Part shown: one piece after another, positions 9,282 to 17,315 of the stretch
Layout of the letters: each line of letters begins with the position of its first letter
How positions within the stretch are numbered: the first letter of the stretch is position 1
DNA from: Candidatus Omnitrophota bacterium
GTDB taxonomy: Bacteria; Omnitrophota; Omnitrophia; Omnitrophales; Aquincolibacteriaceae
DNA length: 56,414 nt
Assembly: GCA_022705945.1 (NCBI GenBank)
Contig: JAKJDL010000010.1
Coordinates: 1-56,414, forward strand
Reading direction: 5' to 3'
Notes under the pieces: model-generated
Told to the model about the DNA's origin: nothing
The model's input: only the letters and a program-made list of their open reading frames with translations
Database searches by the model: none
Made by a program: the position numbers and the translations under genes

Positions 9282-10321
9282 TATTTCTTCTTGAAGAAGG
9301 AGAGATCGAACGCCTTCCATTCGTCATAAGGCGTCCGCGAGAGAAGCGTGGAAACCGCCGCTTCGGGAGATTTTTCTTCGAAAATCATTTTATAGACCTC
9401 TTCCATAATGGGAAGCTGCAGGTCCTTGTGCTTTCGCGACAATTGATGGACGCTCAGGGAGGTTCCCACCCCTTCCGCGACCATGGCCATCCTGCCGAGG
9501 ATATCCTTGATCTTACGGCCCCTGCCAAGCTCGCGTCCCACATAAAGATTCCGGCCGTGCCGGGACGCGCAGGTCGTGATCAGGTCCCCGATCCCCGATA
9601 GACCGAAAAAGGTTCCGGGATTCGCTCCGAGCTTGACGCCGAGCCGCACCATTTCATAGATTCCGCGTGTCATGAGGCCCGCCTTGGTATTGTCCCCGAA
9701 CTTGAGACCGTCGCAGACGCCGGCCGCGATCGCAATTACATTTTTAAGGGCGCCGCCAAGCTCGACCCCCGTGACATCTTTCTGGACATAAATGCGGAAC
9801 CGGGGATCCCGGAAATGTTCCTGAACGAACGAGGCGGCTTTGGCATCCTCGGAAGCGGCAACGGTGAGCGTCGGCACCCTGCGGGCAACCTCCTCGGCAT
9901 GCGACGGCCCGGACAACACAACCGGGCGGACTTTGGCGCCAAGCACTTCCCGGATAATCTCGGACGGGCGAAGGCAGGTTCTGTTCTCGATCCCCTTGGA
10001 CGCGCTGACCAGAATCTTGCCATGCCAGGGAAGCTTTTTCAGTTTTAACAAGACACTCCGGAAATGCAGGGTCGGGACCGCAAGAACGATCATCTCGCCA
10101 AAATCAACCGCCTCCCGGAGGTCTGCGGTTATTCCGAGACGGCAAGGCAGCTTGATGCCGGGGAGGAATTTAACGTTTTGACGCTTCTTTTCGAGAGTTT
10201 TCGCGTAGGCCGGAAATGCAGACCAGAGAAGCGTGTCGTTGCCTCGCCTTTGACTGACCAGGGCGAGCGCCGTCCCCCAGCCGCCGTCACCTAATATCGT
10301 TGCCTTGACTTTCTTGGTCAT
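9281..10321 (-). CDS. gpsA: Glycerol-3-phosphate dehydrogenase [NAD(P)+]
   Basis: A 346-residue cytoplasmic enzyme that reduces dihydroxyacetone phosphate to sn-glycerol 3-phosphate for phospholipid synthesis. The N-terminal Rossmann loop reads GDGGWGTALA. Further family signatures are VLSGPSHAEEVARRVPT, the catalytic lysine region GGALKNVIAIAAGVCDGL, and FGDNTKAGLMTRG in the C-terminal helical domain. Length is normal. GGGGCAAGGTAGT precedes the ATG. It is the last gene of a minus-strand run after the YbgC-type gene, 117 bp away, and that gap holds its own candidate promoter. The downstream hairpin ends transcription. Confidence 0.96.
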   Translation of the reverse strand: MTKKVKATILGDGGWGTALALVSQRRGNDTLLWSAFPAYAKTLEKKRQNVKFLPGIKLPCRLGITADLREAVDFGEMIVLAVPTLHFRSVLLKLKKLPWHGKILVSASKGIENRTCLRPSEIIREVLGAKVRPVVLSGPSHAEEVARRVPTLTVAASEDAKAASFVQEHFRDPRFRIYVQKDVTGVELGGALKNVIAIAAGVCDGLKFGDNTKAGLMTRGIYEMVRLGVKLGANPGTFFGLSGIGDLITTCASRHGRNLYVGRELGRGRKIKDILGRMAMVAEGVGTSLSVHQLSRKHKDLQLPIMEEVYKMIFEEKSPEAAVSTLLSRTPYDEWKAFDLSFFKKK

Positions 10322-10360
10322 ACTACCTTGCCCCTTCCCTAATTTCTTTGCCGAAACCGT

Positions 10361-10369
10361 ATTGTATCA
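10361..10369 (-). promoter_or_regulatory. Candidate extended -10 promoter for gpsA
   Basis: On the minus strand TGATACAAT occurs about 40 nt before the gpsA ATG, i.e. a TGN extension plus a TACAAT box. No clear -35 is seen, as expected for extended -10 promoters. The same nine bases occur before the YihY gene. Confidence 0.4.
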
Positions 10370-10438
10370 ATTTGGGATCCGTCACTCATTGCATTATGGA
10401 CTCTACAGATGCCGGAGCACAAGGGACGATCCCCTGTC

Positions 10439-10861
10439 TTAACTCTTGCTCCGCAAAAGCGCATGCACATTCACCTTCGCCTTGATCTCATCCGGGATCC
10501 GGCAGGGCCGCAGGGTCTTATCGACAAAAACATGCAGCGTATCGCCCGTCGTGATAACTTTGCCCGTTTCCTTCTTGATGACCTGGTACTGGAACTTGAT
10601 CGAGCTCGCACCAAGATGGCTGACGCTGGTCCTGACGATCAGTTCGTCATCATACGTGGAAGGAGCGATGTATTTGGCGTGCGCTTCCCCGACAGGGAGA
10701 AAAATACCTTTCTTTTCGCACTCCGCGTAGGGGAGACCCAGTTCGCGAAAATATTCATTACGGGCCGCCTCAAAAAAGCGGAAATAATGTCCGTAGTAAG
10801 TCACGCCCATACGGTCCGTATCGGCGTAAATCACCCGGTAATGATAGTCATAAAAATCCAT
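10439..10861 (-). CDS. Acyl-CoA thioesterase, YbgC/4HBT hotdog family
   Basis: A 140-residue single hotdog-fold protein. VIYADTDRMGVTYYGHYFRF carries the family's catalytic aspartate and the YYGHY pattern. Proteins of this type hydrolyse short-chain acyl-CoA or acyl-ACP; E. coli YbgC works beside Tol-Pal, but no tol genes are visible here, so substrate and partners are unknown. I chose the second ATG (10861) because GGGAGGGGAG lies just before it; an in-frame ATG at 10876 would add five residues. It follows dnaJ across a gap filled by a palindromic repeat. Confidence 0.85.
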   Translation of the reverse strand: MDFYDYHYRVIYADTDRMGVTYYGHYFRFFEAARNEYFRELGLPYAECEKKGIFLPVGEAHAKYIAPSTYDDELIVRTSVSHLGASSIKFQYQVIKKETGKVITTGDTLHVFVDKTLRPCRIPDEIKAKVNVHALLRSKS

Positions 10862-10874
10862 CTCCCCTCCCATC

Positions 10875-10918
10875 ACCCACTCTAAGACCCGGGCCTAAGT
10901 CCCGGTGTTGGAGTGGGT
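10875..10918. repeat. Palindromic repeat, CAACACCGGG family, between dnaJ and the thioesterase gene
   Basis: ACCCACTC (10875-10882) pairs with GAGTGGGT (10911-10918) and the inner arms CCCGGG and CCCGGTG continue the stem with mismatches. Minus-strand reading begins right after the dnaJ stop and ends before the thioesterase ribosome site. The core resembles elements inside queA (45902-45931) and the LOG-like gene (47203-47243). There is no U-run, so it is not a classic terminator. Confidence 0.6.
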
Positions 10919-12009
10919 CAAAAAAAACCTTTTTTGATGATAACAGAATCCTTGCGAAGCTCCGCGAGCTCCTCGAGAAGTTCACGTTCGTTCCTGGACA
11001 TTTTGACCGGCACCTCGATCTGAACCCGGACATAAAGATCCCCGCGCCGCGCTTGCATTCCGACCGCCGGCAGTCCTTTTTCCCGAATTTTCATGATCTT
11101 GCCGGACGGGGTTCCGGATCCTATTTTGAGCTCCGTCAACCCTTCCAGGGTAGGAACCTCGGCCTTCCCCCCGAGAACGGCAACCGTGTAAGGGATTACC
11201 GCCTCGGCATAAAGATCCTGCCCCCGGCGTTCAAACGAATCGTGTTTTTTTACAAGCACATGGACATACAGATCGCCGCGGCCCGCTCCGCCCTGCCCCG
11301 CTTCCCCTTCCCCCGTCACCCTCAGCCGGGAACCATTCTCAATACCGCAAGGAATCTTGACCTGAAGTTTGCGAACCTTTTTCACCCGGCCCTCGCCGCG
11401 GCATGCGTGACACGGCTTTTCGATCGATTCCCCTTCTCCGCCGCATCCCGGACAAGTCTGACGCATCGTAAAAAAACCCTGACTGATCCTGACCTCGCCT
11501 CGCCCCCCACAATCCGCGCAGGTCCTTTTCTTTGAACCTTTTTCCGCCCCGCTTCCCTGACATTCACTGCAGGTCTCGCGGCGGGGAACTTCAAGATCTA
11601 TCGTTTTTCCCGTAAGGACTTCTTCCAGCGTCAGTTCAACCGGATACTCAAGATCGGAACCCCGCCGGCCGCGACTCCGTGACCTGCGGCTTCCGCCTCC
11701 GAAAAAATCCTCAAAGAGATCCCCGAAAATATCGTTGAATCCGCCAAAAGCATCCTGGAACCCTTCGAATCCGGAAAACCCGTGGCCGCCGAGGCTGTGT
11801 CCGAACTGGTCATAACGGGAACGCTTCTCGGCATCGCTCAAAATTGCATAGGCCTCGGCCGCTTCCTTGAATTTTTCTTCCGCCTCTTTATTGCCGGGAT
11901 TGCGGTCGGGATGATGCTGAAGCGCCAGCTTGCGATAAGCTTTTTTAAGCTCCTCGTCGCTTGCATTCCGGCTCACTCCCAACACTTCATAATAATCGCG
12001 TTTTTTCAT
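10918..12009 (-). CDS. dnaJ: Chaperone protein DnaJ
   Basis: A 363-residue Hsp40 co-chaperone that stimulates DnaK ATPase and delivers unfolded substrates. In order: a J domain with HPD ([13 protein letters not shown], about residues 28-40), a Gly/Phe-rich linker (about 75-105), four CxxCxGxG-type zinc repeats ([32 protein letters not shown], about 145-210) and the C-terminal beta-sandwich peptide-binding domains. It is a full-length type I DnaJ. It follows grpE across a 96-bp gap holding short CGGGACT-type repeats. dnaK itself is not in this window. Confidence 0.97.
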   Translation of the reverse strand: MKKRDYYEVLGVSRNASDEELKKAYRKLALQHHPDRNPGNKEAEEKFKEAAEAYAILSDAEKRSRYDQFGHSLGGHGFSGFEGFQDAFGGFNDIFGDLFEDFFGGGSRRSRSRGRRGSDLEYPVELTLEEVLTGKTIDLEVPRRETCSECQGSGAEKGSKKRTCADCGGRGEVRISQGFFTMRQTCPGCGGEGESIEKPCHACRGEGRVKKVRKLQVKIPCGIENGSRLRVTGEGEAGQGGAGRGDLYVHVLVKKHDSFERRGQDLYAEAVIPYTVAVLGGKAEVPTLEGLTELKIGSGTPSGKIMKIREKGLPAVGMQARRGDLYVRVQIEVPVKMSRNERELLEELAELRKDSVIIKKGFF

Positions 12010-12105
12010 AATAGTTCTCGGGACTCGGGACTGGCATCTCTCGGGATTTGTTCCCGGATATTTTCAAGTCTCAAGACCCGGGAAACGGATTCTTTCGGGG
12101 TTTAG

Positions 12106-12732
12106 TCAGGTAACCTCGTCCTGCTTGTCCTGAAAAGGGGCCGTGCGCACACGGACCTGGGAAGCGCGAAGCAGGCGGTCGTGGAGCATATAACCCGCCC
12201 GAAGCTCATCAACAACCACATCCTCTTCGCCGCTCTCCTGGACGCGCGCCACGGCCTCATGCCGGTGGGGATCGAACTTTTCACCAACCGCTTCCAAACG
12301 AACGAGCCCGTGTTTTTTCAGGGTATCCACGAGCTGTTTTTGGACCATCTGAACGCCGGAAGCGACATTGTTGAAGTTCTGCCGCAATTTTTCTTCATCG
12401 GCCTCGGAAAGCTCTGCTGTCGTGGTATGAGTAATTGCCCTTTCGAAATTATCAAGCACGGGAAGCATGTCCCGGAGGATACGCTCCTGGCTGAATTTGA
12501 TGAACTCCTCCTTGTCGCGGGCGTTCCGCTTTTTGGCGTTTTCAAAATCAGCCGCCGCGTGAAGGAGCTTTTCCCGAAGTCCTTCCAGTTCCTCAAGACG
12601 CTTTTTAAGGGTTTCATATTCCCCGGCGGTCAACTCTACTTTCGCTTCGGTCGGACCGCTTTCTTTCTTGACCGCGTCCTCCGGAACCGGGGAGTGTTTG
12701 TTGTGATGATTCTTTTTGGAGTGCGCACTCAT
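12106..12732 (-). CDS. grpE: Nucleotide exchange factor GrpE
   Basis: A 208-residue protein that releases ADP from DnaK. The N-terminal ~45 residues are charged and low complexity. A long coiled coil follows (EYETLKKRLEELEGLREKLL), then the signature FENAKKRNARDKEEFIKF and a C-terminal beta domain with FDPHRHEAVARV. Its ATG overlaps the hrcA stop by four bases (ATGA), so the two are translationally coupled. Confidence 0.97.
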   Translation of the reverse strand: MSAHSKKNHHNKHSPVPEDAVKKESGPTEAKVELTAGEYETLKKRLEELEGLREKLLHAAADFENAKKRNARDKEEFIKFSQERILRDMLPVLDNFERAITHTTTAELSEADEEKLRQNFNNVASGVQMVQKQLVDTLKKHGLVRLEAVGEKFDPHRHEAVARVQESGEEDVVVDELRAGYMLHDRLLRASQVRVRTAPFQDKQDEVT

Positions 12733-13514
12733 TCGTAGTCTCCCTCATTCTCAATAAGAATTCCCATGAGAGCCGCCACGTGGGATACGAGCGGGATCAC
12801 CTGCCGGTAGGGCATCCGCTTCGGACCGAGGATCGCGATCACCCCCGTTCCGACGGACCCGGCCGAATAGCGGGCCGTCACCACCGCGCAGTCTTCAAGC
12901 GCCTCATGGCCGTTCTCATGGCCGACTGAAACGCAGACTTTTGCGGTTTGGGCTTTTTTCAAAAGCCACTGTTTCAGGGTAATTTTCTCTTCAAGGGTCT
13001 GCAGTAGAGCCTTCAGCTTATGAATATCATGGAACTCCGGCTTTTCAAGTATATGGGTAAGCCCCCGGAGCGACAGCTTGAGCTCATCAATTTTATGCTC
13101 CAGATCCTGCTCCGGGGCCATTGAGATAGAAAGACCGACTTCACGAGTCATCGAAGAGAGCATCGAAGAAATACGATCCAGGAAACTATCCAGCATCTTT
13201 TGTTCCTGGTATTTGCGCTGAACTTCTTCGGTCACCCGCGAACCAAGAGGCTCGGGTAATACCGTTTCGAAAGCGGCATGGTTTAAATAATACCGGTATC
13301 CGCAATCCGTAGGGATCCGCCCCGAAGAAGTGTGGGGATGGGTAAGATATCCCATCTCCTCCAGACACCCCATTTCATTCCGAATGGTAGCGGAAGAAAG
13401 CGGCACCGCGTAGCGGCGGGCGATCAATTGCGACCCTACGGGGCTGCTCGTTTCAATGTGGGATTCGACAACCTCCCTGAGAATGTCGGCTTGTCTCGCG
13501 TTCAGCGTATTCAT
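12729..13514 (-). CDS. hrcA: Heat-inducible transcription repressor HrcA, short form
   Basis: About 261 residues from the ATG at 13514. The N-terminal winged helix is clear (NARQADILREVVESHIETSS, then SATIRNEMGCLEEMGYLTHP and TSSGRIPTD). The C-terminal end carries GTGVIAILGPKRMPYRQVI, the conserved HrcA tail. Known HrcA proteins are about 340 residues, so the middle is shortened by roughly 70. HrcA normally binds the CIRCE inverted repeat before groE or dnaK operons. I found no TTAGCACTC-N9-GAGTGCTAA site in the window. A -10 box lies 10 nt before the ATG, suggesting a leaderless start for the hrcA-grpE-dnaJ unit. Confidence 0.93.
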   Translation of the reverse strand: MNTLNARQADILREVVESHIETSSPVGSQLIARRYAVPLSSATIRNEMGCLEEMGYLTHPHTSSGRIPTDCGYRYYLNHAAFETVLPEPLGSRVTEEVQRKYQEQKMLDSFLDRISSMLSSMTREVGLSISMAPEQDLEHKIDELKLSLRGLTHILEKPEFHDIHKLKALLQTLEEKITLKQWLLKKAQTAKVCVSVGHENGHEALEDCAVVTARYSAGSVGTGVIAILGPKRMPYRQVIPLVSHVAALMGILIENEGDYE

Positions 13515-13524
13515 AGAGGTGCGT

Positions 13525-13530
13525 ATCATA
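13525..13530 (-). promoter_or_regulatory. -10 box of hrcA, probably leaderless
   Basis: Minus-strand TATGAT is followed by 10 nt (ACGCACCTCT) and the ATG at 13514, with no ribosome-binding purine run. A weak -35 (TGGAAA) lies 18 nt upstream. The arrangement closely resembles TATAAT-ACCGCCTCT-ATG before rpmB. Confidence 0.45.
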
Positions 13531-13603
13531 GCAAAAAAACCCCCTGTTTTCCAGAGGCGGAATGGCCTGATTTTGGATTTTGACCGGAGAGGGGGGCTAT
13601 CTT

Positions 13604-14971
13604 TCAGACAGCCGAAACGGAGAGAATATCCCGGATGCCTTTTTTCTTCCTCCGGAAAAGCTCAAGATCCGCACGATCAGCTTTCCAAATGAAGGACTGG
13701 GCCTGGGTGAGGCTGAACGAAAGATAGTCCCAGTCTTCGAATCGGTAACCCCGCATCACTTCAACGAACTCCCGGGTCATCAGTTCCCAAAGATAGATGA
13801 CATCCTCGTTGACGCCCTGGACAAGGGAACGGGAAGCCTGCTTGATGTCCTTCAGCGGCGCCGTCATAAAAAAAGCAAAATGTTTCGGCGCAAGCGGATC
13901 ATACTTAAGAACAACCTTGACCCCGGAGAATGTGTTGTAGATCCTCTCATCCTGGGAGATCAGCATCTGGGAACGACGGGTCAGCTGAAGAGCCAGAAAA
14001 TCCCCCATTGTCATATCAGGCACCTCAAACTCCGTATCCCATCGGTCCAGGCTGTCATAAATCATCTCTTTTGTCATGGGTAGCGAAACGTCCGAAAGGA
14101 CCTGTTCGACGGAATCCATGGGAATAATACGTTTGAGTTCCTCTTTATCGCCCGTGGCCAATATGCGGAAGAGATACTCTTTTTCGACAAACGCCCCGGG
14201 CCGTCCCCTGGAAACCGCTTTGACTTTCGCATAGGCCACAACCTCCTGGTCCTGTACCGACAGGCTCCGGATATCAAGAATCTCCCAATCCCTGCTCCCT
14301 TTTTCGACCGGATTTCCCGAAGTATCCGTAAAAAAGAACTCTTTCCCCCAATCGGCCCCGCGCATGTCTTTAAAATAGAGAAGTGCCAGTTCCGGCCGCG
14401 TCTTTTCATTCAGATCGGAAAAGAACCGGCGGACGGGTTTATGCCAAAGAACCGCCCGGTTCAACTGGATCTCATGGATCATGCGTTTGCGGTATTCGCT
14501 GCGCGGGATATCCCAAAAACGAACACGCTTGATGTCATCGCTATGCCCAAGGAACGTCAATTCCATCCCTGTCTTGTCCGTATCGGTGGCCTGGAGGTAA
14601 TAGAAATCGATCTTCTTGTCGGTGGAGAGAATGACGCGCGAAATGGAAAAAAGCATATCCTCAATGCGCCTGATCGCTTCTTCAGTCGGCTGAAAAAGGC
14701 CGTCCATGTCCGTCACCTTACCCGACAGGATCGCTTCCTTGAAATCAACCGCGAAAAGCTGGGAGAGGGGGAGAAAAACCCCGAGGGTCGTTCCTTCGAT
14801 CCGGACATCGCAATGATCGATACCGTAATCTTTTCGGGCGATGTCAGCGATGGCTTCTTTCAGCTTTTCACCGGAGTAGCTTGCCGCCATACAACCCGCA
14901 AGACATACCGGCAAAATCAAAAAAGGCAGGATCAATCTAAAAAAGATTGAACCTGCCTTTTTTTTCATCAT
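13604..14971 (-). CDS. Predicted lipoprotein of unknown function next to an FtsH-like protease
   Basis: A 455-residue protein. The N-terminus is a type II signal peptide (MMKKKAGSIFFRLILPFLIL) with lipobox LAGC around residue 27, so it is probably anchored to a membrane facing the periplasm. The rest is soluble, mixed alpha/beta and charged, with no motif I recognise (landmarks: VFLPLSQLFAVD, ILDIRSLSVQDQEVVAYAKV, LWELMTREFVEVMRGY). It starts 6 bp after the FtsH-like gene, so the pair is very likely co-expressed, and it precedes hrcA by about 90 bp. By analogy with FtsH partners such as HflKC it could modulate or feed the protease; this is only a positional guess. Confidence 0.75.
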   Translation of the reverse strand: MMKKKAGSIFFRLILPFLILPVCLAGCMAASYSGEKLKEAIADIARKDYGIDHCDVRIEGTTLGVFLPLSQLFAVDFKEAILSGKVTDMDGLFQPTEEAIRRIEDMLFSISRVILSTDKKIDFYYLQATDTDKTGMELTFLGHSDDIKRVRFWDIPRSEYRKRMIHEIQLNRAVLWHKPVRRFFSDLNEKTRPELALLYFKDMRGADWGKEFFFTDTSGNPVEKGSRDWEILDIRSLSVQDQEVVAYAKVKAVSRGRPGAFVEKEYLFRILATGDKEELKRIIPMDSVEQVLSDVSLPMTKEMIYDSLDRWDTEFEVPDMTMGDFLALQLTRRSQMLISQDERIYNTFSGVKVVLKYDPLAPKHFAFFMTAPLKDIKQASRSLVQGVNEDVIYLWELMTREFVEVMRGYRFEDWDYLSFSLTQAQSFIWKADRADLELFRRKKKGIRDILSVSAV

Positions 14972-14977
14972 CGCTGC

Positions 14978-16633
14978 TCAGACTGCCGGTGAATCGCCGC
15001 CCTGAGTCAGATGAGAGCGGCGCGGATTGGCTTTGCCGTATTCCATAAAGATGGCTTCAATCTCATCATAGTCGAGCTCTTGTTTCTGAAGAAGTTCATG
15101 CGCGAACCGCTCAAAGAGAGCATGCTCCTTGCGGAGCAAGGCTTCCACTTCCGCCATGCACTCCTTCAGGATTTTGTCCACGTCCTGATTGAGCCTGGTC
15201 TTCATTTCCTCCGAGAGCAGTTGCGGCGCCAGGGTGTAGTCCCCCACAAAACCGGAAGGCCCCATCCCGTATTTCCACACCATAGCATTCGCGTATCCGA
15301 TAGCCTGATAAAAATCGCTTCCGGGCCCTCCGCCAACACCCGTGGTGGTTGTGCCGAACTTGATCTTTTCAGCAACATAACTCGCGACACAAACCTTGAT
15401 CTCCGCAAGCATGGCTTCCCGATCCTTGAGGTGCCACTCCTCAACCGGCGTCGGATGGACCACGCCGAGCGACATTTTCCGCGGGATAATCGAGGCTTTG
15501 AAGACATCATCCCGGGGATGCAGGAGATAAGTCGTGATCAGATGACCCGTTTCGTGATAAGCCGTCATTTCCCGTTCCCTGGCATTTACGGTCAGTTTCT
15601 GTTTCACCCCGAGTTCAATGCGTTCGATGGCCTCCGAAAGATCCTTCAGCGTCACGGATTCCCGCCGGTTACGGGTTGCGATCAGAGCGGCTTCCTTAAC
15701 GACATTCTCGATGTCTGCGGGCGACTTGTCGATCGCCTTGCGCGCGAGACGCTTGCAATCCACCGAAGATTCATGTTTTACCTTGCCGAGATAGTATTTA
15801 AAAAGCGCCTCCCTGCCTTCAAGGTTCGGTTTCTTGATATAGACCTTCCTGTCAAAACGTCCGGGACGCAAAAGCGCGGGATCCAGAACATCTTCGGCCG
15901 CGTTGGTCGCACCGATCACGATGATGTTCTCGGACTTCTCCCCCAGCCCGTCCATAGCGACCAAAAGCTGGTTCTGGGTGGTATTCCCCTCGCCGCTCCC
16001 GAACTGGTTGAATGTTCGCCGCTGGCCCATCGCGTCCAGTTCATCGATAAAGACTATGCATCCGCCGAACCCGTAAGCCATCCGCTGGGCCTTCTGAAAC
16101 AGTTTCCTGACGCGGCTCGCCCCGACGCCGACGAAAATCTCGTTGAATTCGCTCGCGGCCATAGAGAGGAACGGCAAACCCGCTTCCGTCGCGATCGCCT
16201 TGGCAAGATACGTTTTCCCGCACCCCGGAGGACCCATCATCAAAATACCGCGGAGGATCTTGCCCCCGATCTTCTGGAGCCGCGCGTGATCCTTGATCAG
16301 CTGGACCACTTCCCAGCATTCGTCTTTCGCCTCATCAATCCCGATCACATCCGAGAACTTGACGTTCACGTTCTGCGCCTTGATACTCTTTTTCTCCAGC
16401 TTCGAGAACCCGCCGCGGAAGATCACCATATAAAGATAGACAAAGATGACGGCATTGATCGTGACCATGAGGATCTGAAGAGGGAGCTGGGCCAGGGTAA
16501 TATTACGGTAATAGCTTTCCAGGGAGGCCATACCCCAGACAGAAAGAATGATGAGGGCAACCGCGGCAAAAACAATCGCGATCTTCAGCCAGTGATCCAT
16601 CCAGAACAACTTCCAACGGCGCCATTTATTCAT
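14978..16633 (-). CDS. FtsH-like membrane AAA+ zinc metalloprotease
   Basis: 551 residues. Two membrane segments (about 16-36 and 50-72) flank a very short periplasmic loop, then an AAA+ domain with Walker A GPPGCGKT (134-141), Walker B IVFIDELD (193-200) and [10 protein letters not shown]. The peptidase domain has HETGH (360-364) and a likely third zinc ligand in GSDFYQA (Asp 440). All catalytic elements are present. It is shorter than classical FtsH (about 610-650 residues) with a reduced periplasmic domain, so I read it as a divergent FtsH-family paralogue and give no symbol. Known FtsH proteins degrade membrane and regulatory proteins using ATP. A lipoprotein gene follows 6 bp downstream. 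Confidence 0.88.
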   Translation of the reverse strand: MNKWRRWKLFWMDHWLKIAIVFAAVALIILSVWGMASLESYYRNITLAQLPLQILMVTINAVIFVYLYMVIFRGGFSKLEKKSIKAQNVNVKFSDVIGIDEAKDECWEVVQLIKDHARLQKIGGKILRGILMMGPPGCGKTYLAKAIATEAGLPFLSMAASEFNEIFVGVGASRVRKLFQKAQRMAYGFGGCIVFIDELDAMGQRRTFNQFGSGEGNTTQNQLLVAMDGLGEKSENIIVIGATNAAEDVLDPALLRPGRFDRKVYIKKPNLEGREALFKYYLGKVKHESSVDCKRLARKAIDKSPADIENVVKEAALIATRNRRESVTLKDLSEAIERIELGVKQKLTVNAREREMTAYHETGHLITTYLLHPRDDVFKASIIPRKMSLGVVHPTPVEEWHLKDREAMLAEIKVCVASYVAEKIKFGTTTTGVGGGPGSDFYQAIGYANAMVWKYGMGPSGFVGDYTLAPQLLSEEMKTRLNQDVDKILKECMAEVEALLRKEHALFERFAHELLQKQELDYDEIEAIFMEYGKANPRRSHLTQGGDSPAV

Positions 16634-16764
16634 AAAGAAGCAATCTCCTTTGGTTGAACCCGGAACCCGCCGGGGGCTTGGGGGGATAAAAGTGACGGTA
16701 TTATAACCGCAAGGAGGTCTAATTTATACAATTTTCGGATGGAAAAAAGGGGCGTTGTTCCGTT

Positions 16765-17211
16765 CTACCACCAATAATCCTCATCATTGGCCGCAGGAGT
16801 GGCGGCTACCTTAAAACGGCTTTCCTCGCGGACATCAGGTGGATAGGCATCAGACGTTTCATTTCCGGATGCTTCGGAACCCCAGTCACCCTCGCCAGAC
16901 GGCGAGACGGGCTCATCCCACCAGTTCAACTCACCTGTAGCGGCAGAATCGGCCGGGGAACTCCCCTGCAATGACTCCCGGTCAGCCTTTCGTTCAAAGG
17001 GAGGAGCGGTCAGAAAATTATCCGAAGGGTTGTATCTGACGTTATACATCAAGGGCCCTTTTTTACCGTCTTTTTCCTCCTCCATCTTCTGTTTATAAAG
17101 GATAGGATCCGTCTGGGTATCCCGGACAGGGTCCTCCGCCCGGCGGATTGCGGCAGTATTCAGCACCGCCGCAACGATCACAAAAATGAAGAACACGGCC
17201 TTTTTATCCAT
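16765..17211 (-). CDS. Small membrane-anchored protein of unknown function
   Basis: About 148 residues from the ATG at 17211. A single hydrophobic segment (AVFFIFVIVAAVLNTAAI) at the N-terminus is followed by a polar, probably disordered tail rich in Ser, Asp, Glu and Pro that ends in DEDYWW. A longer frame from 17256 would add 15 residues before the hydrophobic segment and is less likely. No family recognised. It lies between uvrA and the FtsH-like gene in the same direction, with 130 bp before the latter. Confidence 0.6.
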   Translation of the reverse strand: MDKKAVFFIFVIVAAVLNTAAIRRAEDPVRDTQTDPILYKQKMEEEKDGKKGPLMYNVRYNPSDNFLTAPPFERKADRESLQGSSPADSAATGELNWWDEPVSPSGEGDWGSEASGNETSDAYPPDVREESRFKVAATPAANDEDYWW

Positions 17212-17315
17212 AAGTAAAGGATATCCTATGGAATCAGCAACTGCAAATCCCGGCATTCTGAGGCCACGGGGGAATACAACGCCCGGTGAGCAACGAAAAG
17301 ATATTGCTCCGGACT

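Noticed and set aside
13515-13603. CIRCE element before hrcA
   Set aside because: No TTAGCACTC-N9-GAGTGCTAA match, even with a few mismatches.
15330-15365. CCAACACCCGTGGTGG resembling the CAACACC palindrome family
   Set aside because: It encodes the conserved TTTTGVGGG segment of the FtsH-like protein, and the match is partial; not a repeat copy.
15011-16657. 548-codon plus-strand open frame opposite the FtsH-like gene
   Set aside because: It mirrors a clear AAA+ protease in the opposite strand; the translation has no recognisable domain and follows from the codon use of the real gene.
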